Positions 1 to 5,549 of a stretch of 11,074 nucleotides of DNA are shown here, piece after piece. The first letter of the stretch is position 1. Each line of letters begins with the position of its first letter. A program made the position numbers and the translations under genes. Location of the stretch: assembly GCA_903958265.1 (NCBI GenBank), contig CAJBSQ010000647.1, positions 1-11,074 on the forward strand. Reading direction: 5' to 3'. The notes beneath the pieces were generated by a model that worked only from the letters and a program-made list of their open reading frames with translations, searched no databases and had not been told where the DNA came from. The DNA is from an uncultured Planctomycetaceae bacterium (lineage in GTDB: Bacteria > Planctomycetota > Planctomycetia > Pirellulales > UBA1268).

Positions 1-61
1 CCGCCGCGATGCGGGACCAGATCGAGGCCGAACCCGCCGCGGGCCCTTCCGGCGGCCGCAC
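1..61 (-). other. Downstream flank of hemE; possible start of a next gene
   Basis: This is the short stretch beyond the hemE stop. On the minus strand a GTG codon (61-59) follows the hemE TGA directly, and its frame stays open to the window edge, so a co-transcribed gene could begin here. Only about 20 codons are visible, all three minus frames are open, and I recognise no family motif. There is no ATG on this strand in the stretch. I cannot identify the gene or confirm that it exists. Confidence 0.15.
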
Positions 62-1117
62 TCAGCCGTGCTTGACCGTCTCGATGAGTTCCAGAACGTT
101 CTCGACCGGCGTGTGGGGCAGGATGCCGTGGCCGAGATTGAAGATGTGGCCGGGGCGGCCGCCGGCCTTGGCGAGGATCTCCCGCGCCTGCCGACGGATC
201 GTGTCTCGGTCGGATAACAGGATCACCGGATCGAGGTTACCCTGCACCGCGCGGTCGTGCCCCACCATCGCCCAGGCGACGTCGAGGTCGATCCGCCAGT
301 CGATGCCGATCACGGACCCGCCGGCCTCGCGGAGCAGCGGCAGCAGGGCCGGATTGCCGGTGGCGAAGTGGATCGTCGGCACCCGCTTCGCAGCCTCGGC
401 GATCGCCAGCCGGCTGTGCGGCAGCACGTAGCGGCGGTAGTCGTCGGGCGACAGGCAGCCGACCCAGCTGTCGAACACCTGCACGACCTGGGCGCCTGCG
501 TCGATCTGGGCCACGAGGTAGCGGCTCACGGCCCGGGCAATCTTCCCCATCAGGTCGTGCCAGGCCGACTCGTGCCCGTACATCAGCGATTTGGTGTGGA
601 GCCACGCCTTGCTCGTGCCTCCCTCGATGCAGTACCCGGCCAGCGTGAAGGGAGCCCCCGCGAAGCCGATCACCGGGATCGAGGCGTCGAGTCCGGCCCG
701 GGTCGCGCGGACGACGTCCATCACGAAGCCGACCTGATCGATGTCGTGCAGTTCCCGGATCCGGTTCACGTCGGCCGCGGCGCGGACGGGGTTGTGGATC
801 ACCGGCCCCTCTCCCTGGGCAAACTCCAGGTCGAGCCCCATCGGCTCGAGGAGTGGGAGCAGGTCGCTGAAGATGATCGCCGCGTCGACGCCCAGGCGGT
901 GCACCGTGGCGATCATCACCTCGGCCGCCAGTCGCGGGGTCTTGCAGAGATCCATGAACGCGACCTTGTCCCGCACGGCACGGTATTCGGGCAGGTAGCG
1001 GCCGGCCTGCCGCATCAGCCAGATGGGCGGCCGTTCGACCGGTTCGAGGCGGCAGGCACGAAGCAGCAGCGGCTCGAGCGGGGGGGCAGGCTGGAGCGTG
1101 GCGGGGGTGGGCGGCAT
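62..1117 (-). CDS. hemE: Uroporphyrinogen decarboxylase HemE
   Basis: Cytoplasmic enzyme that removes four carboxyl groups from uroporphyrinogen III to give coproporphyrinogen III, a step of heme synthesis. The 351-aa protein has the family's usual length. The signature block PIWLMRQAGRYLPEYR (31-46) carries the substrate-binding arginines R36 and R40. The catalytic aspartate is D85 (FSDLLPLLEPMG), the active-site tyrosine Y162 (GYCIEGG), and the C-terminal histidine H330 lies in FNLGHGILPHTP. The frame extends upstream to a TTG at 1168, but the ATG at 1117 gives the normal N-terminus and the extra 17 residues are Cys/Arg-rich and unlike the family. No Shine-Dalgarno precedes this ATG. A TATACT box lies 8 bases upstream, so the mRNA may be leaderless. 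It is transcribed divergently from the HemX-like/hemA pair. Identity is very secure and the start is likely. Confidence 0.97.
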   Translation of the reverse strand: MPPTPATLQPAPPLEPLLLRACRLEPVERPPIWLMRQAGRYLPEYRAVRDKVAFMDLCKTPRLAAEVMIATVHRLGVDAAIIFSDLLPLLEPMGLDLEFAQGEGPVIHNPVRAAADVNRIRELHDIDQVGFVMDVVRATRAGLDASIPVIGFAGAPFTLAGYCIEGGTSKAWLHTKSLMYGHESAWHDLMGKIARAVSRYLVAQIDAGAQVVQVFDSWVGCLSPDDYRRYVLPHSRLAIAEAAKRVPTIHFATGNPALLPLLREAGGSVIGIDWRIDLDVAWAMVGHDRAVQGNLDPVILLSDRDTIRRQAREILAKAGGRPGHIFNLGHGILPHTPVENVLELIETVKHG

Positions 1118-1205
1118 GGGGGAGGAGTATATGTTCACCGCCGGGCATCGGCAGCGACGCCTTTGCAACTACAATGCAGGCTCCGCCCACTGCACGCGAG
1201 ACCGC
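1118..1205. promoter_or_regulatory. Divergent promoter region between hemE and the HemX-like gene
   Basis: These 88 bases must hold the start signals for both directions unless transcripts come from further away. On the minus strand TATACT (1131-1126) matches the -10 consensus at 5 of 6 positions and would place the transcript start within a few bases of the hemE ATG. On the plus strand TACAAT (1170-1175) also matches at 5 of 6, about 30 bases before the HemX-like start. I see no convincing -35 element for either. The plus-strand GGAGGAG (1121-1127) sits only 3 bases before an ATG at 1131, too close for normal initiation there. Confidence 0.4.
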
Positions 1206-2096
1206 ATGGCCGCCTTCCTCTCCGGCATCTCGATCGTCTGTTTCGCCGCGAGCTACGCCGTCGCCCTGGCCTGCGAGGCCTCACGGCTGGTGTTTCGCTC
1301 GGGCGTGCGCGGCTTCGTCATGGTTGGCTTCGCGGCCGCGGGGCTCTTCGCCCACACGCTGTTTCTCATCTGGAGGGCCGTCGACGCCGGGACCGCGCCC
1401 CTCTCCAGCCCGTTCGACTGGTACCTGCTGGCGGCCTGGCTCCTAGCCGTCGGCTCGCTCTATTTGACGGTGACCAACCCGAAGACTCCCGTGGGGCTGT
1501 TCCTCCTGCCCATCGTGCTGGCTCTCGTCGGCGCGGCCACGCTCGCCAGCCGCGAGCCCTTCCTGAACGATTCCGCGTCGCGATTCTGGGGCCGCATCCA
1601 CGGCGGCTTCCATCTGGTGTGGAGCGTGAGCGTGGTGCTCGGGGCGATCGCCGGGCTGATGTGGCTCATTCAGGCCGGCCGGCTCACCCGTAAGGCGGCG
1701 CCGCTGCGTGGCTTCCGCATGCCGAGCCTCGAGAGACTCGCCCACGTCACCGCCCGTACGCCCGCCATCGCCGCCTGGGCGGCCGCGGCCGGCTTCGTCT
1801 CCGGCATCGTGCTCAACGCGGTGAATCACCGCCGCGGGCTGATCGAGACGGTGCCCTGGAGCGATCCGGTCGTGCTGCGGATGGCGGCGGTCGTGGCGTG
1901 GCTCATCATCGCGGAGCGGATCGCCGCCACGGTCCGGCGCCGCCCGGACGGGGCCCGCACCACGGCCTGGCTGGCGCTGCTGAGCCTTGCGGCCCTCGCC
2001 GCGTCGATCGCCTGGGGCGTGCTCGGCGCCACGCGGCACGGCAAGCCGGCGGCAGCAGTGGTCCTCATGGCCACGGTGCACGAGGCTGAGGCATGA
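1206..2096 (+). CDS. HemX/CcsA-like cytochrome c assembly-type membrane protein
   Basis: Integral membrane protein of 296 aa with about eight predicted TM segments (roughly 2-22, 36-56, 70-90, 95-113, 136-156, 186-206, 222-240, 253-273). Histidines in or near helices (H50, H132, H136) and a PWSDP element (217-221) recall the CcsA/HemX heme-handling family. The tryptophan-rich WWD loop of true CcsA/CcmC heme lyases is not visible, so the HemX branch fits better. In Bacillus, HemX precedes or follows hemA and affects HemA level. Here the gene overlaps hemA by ATGA (2093-2096), so the two are almost certainly co-translated. Heme transport, cytochrome c maturation and control of HemA are all possible. 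The start at 1206 is chosen because TM1 begins there. Longer in-frame starts (1116, 1131) would add a Cys/Arg-rich tail and intrude on the hemE promoter. The Shine-Dalgarno is weak. Confidence 0.75.
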   Translation: MAAFLSGISIVCFAASYAVALACEASRLVFRSGVRGFVMVGFAAAGLFAHTLFLIWRAVDAGTAPLSSPFDWYLLAAWLLAVGSLYLTVTNPKTPVGLFLLPIVLALVGAATLASREPFLNDSASRFWGRIHGGFHLVWSVSVVLGAIAGLMWLIQAGRLTRKAAPLRGFRMPSLERLAHVTARTPAIAAWAAAAGFVSGIVLNAVNHRRGLIETVPWSDPVVLRMAAVVAWLIIAERIAATVRRRPDGARTTAWLALLSLAALAASIAWGVLGATRHGKPAAAVVLMATVHEAEA

Positions 2097-3367
2097 CGCT
2101 CGCGCTCGTGGGAGGCACGCACCGGACCGTTCCGCTCGCTCTGCGTGAGCGGCTGGCCTTTACCGCCGAGCAGGCGGCGGAGGCCCTGGGGCGATTTCGC
2201 GACCGCTTTCCCGGCCGGGAGGGCGTGCTCCTGTCGACCTGCAACCGGGTCGAGTTCTACACCGCCGGTGAGCGCGGGGCCGCGCCGCCTCCACCCGACC
2301 AGCTCGTCTCGTTTCTGGCGGAATGCCGCGGCATCGACGCCACGTCGCTCGGCCCGCTGCTGTCTCGCGAACACGACGAGGCCGTGGCACGGCACTTGTT
2401 TGGCGTGGCCGCGGGCCTCGACAGCATGGTGCTCGGCGAACCGCAGATCCTGGCGCAGGTGAAGCAGGCCTGGGCGATCGCCCAAGACAGCCACACGTCG
2501 GGCCCGCTGACGGCAGGCATGTTTCAGGCGGCGCTCCGCGCCGCGAAGCGGGTCGCCACCGAGACGGCCCTCGGCCGGGAGCGGGTGTCGATCCCGAGCG
2601 TGGCCGTCGCCGACTTCGCCCGCGGCGTGTTCGAGCGGTTCGAAGACAAGCGGGTGCTGCTCGTCGGCGCCGGCAAGATGGCGGCCGAGACCCTGCGGTA
2701 TCTCCGCGAGGCCGGCGCTCAGGACGTGGTGATCGTCAATCGCACCGCCGCCCGCGCCCGCGACCTGGCCGCGCGGCTCGACGTGACCCCGGCGCCGTTT
2801 TCCGACCTGGAGCACCAGCTGGCGAGTGCCGATCTCGTGGTCAGCACGACCGGCGCATCCGACCACGTCGTGCCCCTCGAGCTATTTCTTCGGGCCGAGG
2901 ATCACCGCGAGGGCAGGCCGCTGGTGGTGCTCGATCTCGCAGTGCCCCGCGACTTCGATCCCCGGATCGGCGGCCGGCCGGGGGTGTGGCTCTACTGCGT
3001 CGACGATCTGGCCGCGGCCTGCGCCGCCAACCGGCGCAGCCGGCAGCGTGAAATGCCGCAGGCGGTGGCGATCATCGACGAGGAAACCCGCCGCTTCATG
3101 GGCGACATGCATCACCGCTCCACGGCGCCGGTGATCGAGCAGCTCCTGGCCGGCTGGAGCGAGACCGGCGACGCCGAACTCGACCGCCTCTACCGGCGGC
3201 TACCGCATCTCGCTGAGGCGGACCGCACGGAGATCCGGCAGGCGTTCGAACGGTACGCGGCAAAGATGCTCCACCCGCCGCTCACCTCGCTGCGAAACGA
3301 GAGCCGCTCGGGCCCGCCGCACGGTCTGCTCGACGCGCTCCGACGGCTGTTCAATCTGCCGGAGTGA
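2093..3367 (+). CDS. hemA: Glutamyl-tRNA reductase HemA
   Basis: Reduces glutamate on charged tRNA-Glu to glutamate-1-semialdehyde with NADPH, the first committed step of C5-pathway heme synthesis in the cytoplasm. The 424-aa protein has the normal length. The N-terminus matches the family (LVGGTHRTVPLALRERLAF, 5-23). The catalytic cysteine is C50 in STCNRVEFY, the conserved histidine H101 lies in HLFGVAAGLDS (101-111), followed by GEPQILAQV (115-123). The NADPH-binding Rossmann loop is VGAGKMAAET (191-200). The C-terminal dimerisation helix region is complete. The ATG overlaps the stop of the HemX-like gene, indicating translational coupling. The last codons and the TGA (3365-3367) fall inside a 16-bp tandem repeat, so the repeat sets the exact C-terminus. 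Confidence 0.97.
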   Translation: MTLALVGGTHRTVPLALRERLAFTAEQAAEALGRFRDRFPGREGVLLSTCNRVEFYTAGERGAAPPPPDQLVSFLAECRGIDATSLGPLLSREHDEAVARHLFGVAAGLDSMVLGEPQILAQVKQAWAIAQDSHTSGPLTAGMFQAALRAAKRVATETALGRERVSIPSVAVADFARGVFERFEDKRVLLVGAGKMAAETLRYLREAGAQDVVIVNRTAARARDLAARLDVTPAPFSDLEHQLASADLVVSTTGASDHVVPLELFLRAEDHREGRPLVVLDLAVPRDFDPRIGGRPGVWLYCVDDLAAACAANRRSRQREMPQAVAIIDEETRRFMGDMHHRSTAPVIEQLLAGWSETGDAELDRLYRRLPHLAEADRTEIRQAFERYAAKMLHPPLTSLRNESRSGPPHGLLDALRRLFNLPE

Positions 3368-3451
3368 CGCGCTGCCGGAGTGACGCGCTGCCGGAGTGAC
3401 GCGCTGGCGGAGTGACGCGCTGGCGGAGTGACGCGCTGGCGGAGCGACGTG
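3356..3451. repeat. 16-bp tandem repeat array at the hemA 3' end
   Basis: Six head-to-tail copies of a 16-bp unit, CTGCCGGAGTGACGCG. Copies 1-3 (3356-3403) are identical, copies 4 and 5 (3404-3435) carry CTGG for CTGC, and copy 6 (3436-3451) is degenerate. The first copy codes for the last HemA residues and supplies its TGA. Because 16 is not a multiple of three, the unit puts a TGA into all three plus frames. It has no spacers and is not a CRISPR. It could have grown by slippage or be part of a genome-wide repeat family. Confidence 0.93.
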
Positions 3452-3459
3452 AGCGACGT
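3442..3459. repeat. 9-bp direct repeat GAGCGACGT x2
   Basis: Two perfect adjacent copies of GAGCGACGT join the degenerate end of the 16-bp array. The 9-bp period and GAGCG/GAGTG-type core resemble the repeats at 4855-4890, so both may belong to one family of short intergenic or gene-end repeats. No function is visible. Confidence 0.6.
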
Positions 3460-3470
3460 CGAAACGGGGA

Positions 3471-3493
3471 GCCGCCGACGCGTGCGGCATTTT
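3471..3493 (+). terminator. Weak terminator-like hairpin after hemA
   Basis: A 5-bp all-GC stem, GCCGC (3471-3475) with GCGGC (3484-3488), encloses an 8-base loop and is followed by ATTTTC. The position, about 100 bases after hemA and before the cco promoter candidate, suits a terminator. The short stem and T-run of only four make it weak, and in GC-rich DNA such stems arise by chance. Confidence 0.3.
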
Positions 3494-3529
3494 CGCAGGC
3501 TGGGATGCGTCAAAGCCAGAGCCTTGTGG

Positions 3530-3558
3530 TTGATCCAGCCGACGGAACACCGTATTTT
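3530..3558 (+). promoter_or_regulatory. Candidate sigma70-type promoter for the cbb3 operon
   Basis: TTGATC (3530-3535) and TATTTT (3553-3558) each match the -35 and -10 consensus at 4 of 6 positions with the ideal 17-bp spacer. They lie in an AT-richer patch of the intergenic region, 55 bases before the first oxidase gene. The TTGAT also looks like half of an FNR/Anr box, but the second half (ATCAA) is absent. Planctomycete promoters are poorly matched by this consensus, so the call is tentative. Confidence 0.35.
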
Positions 3559-3612
3559 TCTAGCTTCAGCGGCGCGTCGTGGCGACTGCCGTTTTCTGTC
3601 GGATGCCATGCC

Positions 3613-4908
3613 ATGAGATCGTCTCCGAGCCTGCCGTGCGGACTGCTCGCGGTGGCGATGCTCGCGGCGGGCTGCTCGCGGGTTGCCGATACGGCCTACA
3701 CACTCCGTGCCGACACGGAGAAGCTCGATCTGCCGGCGAAGCATCAGGCGGAGGTTGCCGAGTACCTCACGATGTTTCACGGTACGCCGTCCAATCCGAG
3801 GATGGCGCTGCCCGATGCCTCGGCCGAGCCGACGACGGCTGCGGTGGCGAAAGGGTCGGTGGTGGCTCCGATTCCGCGGATCGACAAGCCCGGCTACGAT
3901 CGAATCACTCTGCAACTCGGCCATGACGTGTATACGAGGCAGTGTGCCGGCTGCCATGGTGCGACCGGCGACGGCAAGGGCCCGGCGGGGGCCTTCCTCA
4001 ATCCGCCCCCCCGCGACTACCGCAACGGCGTGTTCAAGTTCACCTCGACGCCGCGGGGCTCCAAGCCGAGCCGCGATGACCTCCGCCGCATCCTGAAGTA
4101 CGGCGCCAAGGGCACCTCGATGCCGGCCTTCCGCTTTCTTGCCGACGAAGACACGGAGGCCGTGATCGACTACGTGCAGGTGCTCGCCTCCCGTGGCCAA
4201 CTCGAGATCGACCTGATCCGTGAGGCGACCGACGAACTCATCGAAGACGAAGATTTTGACCCGGAGACCGTGGCCGAATACGTGCAGGGCATCTCGGACT
4301 CGTGGGATCGGGCCGACTCCGAGCTCGTACGGCCGCTCACGGTGAATCCGCCGCGCACGCCCGACACGATCCAGCAAGGCGCCAGCGCCTTCGCCGAACT
4401 GTCGTGCGTGAAATGCCACGGCCCCAATGCCCGCGGCAGCAAGTCGGCCGACGTCGGGCAGGATATCTGGGGTCGAACCGCCTATCCCGCAAACCTCGCG
4501 ATGGGGATGCTTCACGGTGGTCGCCGGCCGGTCGACATCTACCGGCGGATCTACTCCGGCATCAACGGCACGCCGATGCCCTCGTCGAAGGACCCCAACA
4601 CCGCGATCGGCGAGACTCCCGAGCTGCGGTCCGACCGGATCTGGCACCTCGTCCACTTCATCACCGCCGTGATCGACAACAACGGCGTGCCCGACGACGC
4701 CCAACAGGCGATCGACGACATGCTCCGTCACCATGCGCCGCCAGCGACGAAGGAGCCGGCTGCGGAGTCGGCACCTGAACTGCCGGGTGCGGACGACGAG
4801 AAGAAGGCTGCCGGCCTCGGGCAGGGCGACCGCTCGGTCGTGTGGCGCCGCCAGTCAGAGCGCTCCGAGTGGTCCGACCGATCCGTCTCGCGGAGGGCCC
4901 CTCCATGA
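3613..4908 (+). CDS. Diheme cytochrome c lipoprotein, putative detached CcoP heme domain
   Basis: Exported electron-transfer protein of 431 aa. The N-terminus is a lipoprotein signal with lipobox LAAGC, giving lipidated C21 anchored in the membrane. Two cytochrome c domains follow. The first has CAGCH (111-115) and likely distal Met M170 (GTSMPAF). The second has CVKCH (265-269) and likely distal Met M322 (GTPMPS). An acidic linker (about 205-225) separates them. The tail after 375 is low in complexity, and its last residues (415-426) are encoded by 9-nt repeats. It is the first gene of the cbb3 operon and overlaps the next by ATGA (4905-4908). Two c-type domains are what CcoP carries in canonical cbb3 oxidase, so it probably delivers electrons to CcoO/CcoN. 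It could instead be an independent donor cytochrome. The start at 3613 is the ATG directly before the signal peptide; the frame runs further upstream without any sign of coding. Confidence 0.88.
   Translation: MRSSPSLPCGLLAVAMLAAGCSRVADTAYTLRADTEKLDLPAKHQAEVAEYLTMFHGTPSNPRMALPDASAEPTTAAVAKGSVVAPIPRIDKPGYDRITLQLGHDVYTRQCAGCHGATGDGKGPAGAFLNPPPRDYRNGVFKFTSTPRGSKPSRDDLRRILKYGAKGTSMPAFRFLADEDTEAVIDYVQVLASRGQLEIDLIREATDELIEDEDFDPETVAEYVQGISDSWDRADSELVRPLTVNPPRTPDTIQQGASAFAELSCVKCHGPNARGSKSADVGQDIWGRTAYPANLAMGMLHGGRRPVDIYRRIYSGINGTPMPSSKDPNTAIGETPELRSDRIWHLVHFITAVIDNNGVPDDAQQAIDDMLRHHAPPATKEPAAESAPELPGADDEKKAAGLGQGDRSVVWRRQSERSEWSDRSVSRRAPP
4855..4890 (+). repeat. 9-nt repeats coding for Ser-Glu/Asp-X at a gene 3' end
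   Basis: Four successive 9-nt units (TCAGAGCGC, TCCGAGTGG, TCCGACCGA, TCCGTCTCG) encode SER, SEW, SDR, SVS at residues 415-426 of the diheme lipoprotein. The period is clear and the units are degenerate. They sit after the folded cytochrome domains and just before the stop, so they are probably a repeat that invaded or grew at the gene end rather than part of the fold. The next gene's Shine-Dalgarno (GGAGGG, 4892-4897) follows directly. Confidence 0.65.
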
Positions 4909-5549
4909 GCTATGGCGACGTGGTCGGTAAGAAGGCCCGCCTTGCAGAACTCCAGGCGGAGACCGCGCGGCTGGAGGCCGAGGTGGATGCCGAGGAGTTC
5001 GGCGCCGCGGTCGGCTCGTGGGCGAAACAAGGCTACTACCTCACCTACTACGCCACCGCGGGCTCCTTCCTGGGAATGGTGGCGGCGCTCGTGAGCCTGA
5101 TGTTCAACATCATCGGGGCGAGCGTGGCTGGCAAGGATCCGCTGCAGCTGATCCGCGTCTATCTCACGTTCGGCCTCGGTGCCAAGGCGCTCGATCCGGC
5201 CTTCGACAATGGCCTGGCCCTGGCGATGGGTTGCGTGCTCTACATCGCCACCGGGATGCTCCTCGGGATCGTGTTCCACGTGATCCTCACGCGGTATGCC
5301 TCCACCGCCGGCCTCGGTGGTCGGATCGCCTGGGCCACCGCCATCGCCGTGGCGATCTGGCTGGTCAACTTCTACTGCCTGATCGCCTGGCTCCAGCCGC
5401 TCCTCTTTGGCGGCACCTGGATCATCGACAACCAGGAACTTCCCTGGTGGGTGGCACTGGCTACGCACCTGGTGTTCGGCTGGACGATGGCCCTCGTTTA
5501 CCCGTGGGGCCTGTTTCACCCCTACCGCCTGCAGACGGAGCAGCCATGA
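4905..5549 (+). CDS. Unrecognised 4-TM protein of the cbb3 operon with N-terminal coiled coil
   Basis: I do not recognise a family. The 214-aa protein starts with a heptad-like charged helix (about 7-31, rich in Leu, Ala and Glu) that should form a coiled coil. Four hydrophobic segments follow (about 47-70, 103-128, 141-168, 180-200), with aromatic motifs NFYCLIAWLQP (155-165) and GWTMALVYPWGLFHPY (192-207). There is no signal peptide and no heme or metal motif. It is locked into the oxidase operon: its ATG overlaps the diheme cytochrome stop and its stop overlaps the ccoN start, both as ATGA, with GGAGGG 7 bases before the ATG. An accessory subunit or assembly factor of the oxidase is the natural inference. 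Histidines H125, H188 and H205 might interest someone testing a cofactor role, but nothing here shows one. Confidence 0.85.
   Translation: MSYGDVVGKKARLAELQAETARLEAEVDAEEFGAAVGSWAKQGYYLTYYATAGSFLGMVAALVSLMFNIIGASVAGKDPLQLIRVYLTFGLGAKALDPAFDNGLALAMGCVLYIATGMLLGIVFHVILTRYASTAGLGGRIAWATAIAVAIWLVNFYCLIAWLQPLLFGGTWIIDNQELPWWVALATHLVFGWTMALVYPWGLFHPYRLQTEQP

Noticed and set aside
34..55. Hairpin after hemE as a terminator
   Set aside because: A 6-bp stem (CCGCCG/CGGCGG) with a 10-base loop exists but no T-run follows on the minus strand, and such stems are common at this GC content.
1118..1168. Extended HemE from TTG at 1168
   Set aside because: Adds 17 residues without family similarity; the ATG at 1117 gives the usual length.
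1023..1205. Longer N-terminus of the HemX-like protein (ATG at 1116 or 1131, or further up)
   Set aside because: The added residues are polar, Arg/Cys-rich and overlap hemE or its promoter, while TM1 starts at the ATG at 1206.
2471..2484. Perfect 14-bp palindrome TGGGCGATCGCCCA
   Set aside because: Lies inside conserved hemA coding (residues around AWAIA) and is explained by codon use; a single copy gives no case for a site.
3356..3451. Possible CRISPR array
   Set aside because: Units are only 16 bp and directly adjacent, without spacers, and no cas gene is present.
3530..3543. FNR/Anr binding site upstream of the oxidase operon
   Set aside because: Only the TTGAT half is present; the position of ATCAA reads CCGAC.
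3190..4734. 514-aa open frame antisense to the diheme cytochrome
   Set aside because: Shadow of real coding. It runs through the 16-bp array and hemA end, and its composition is not protein-like.
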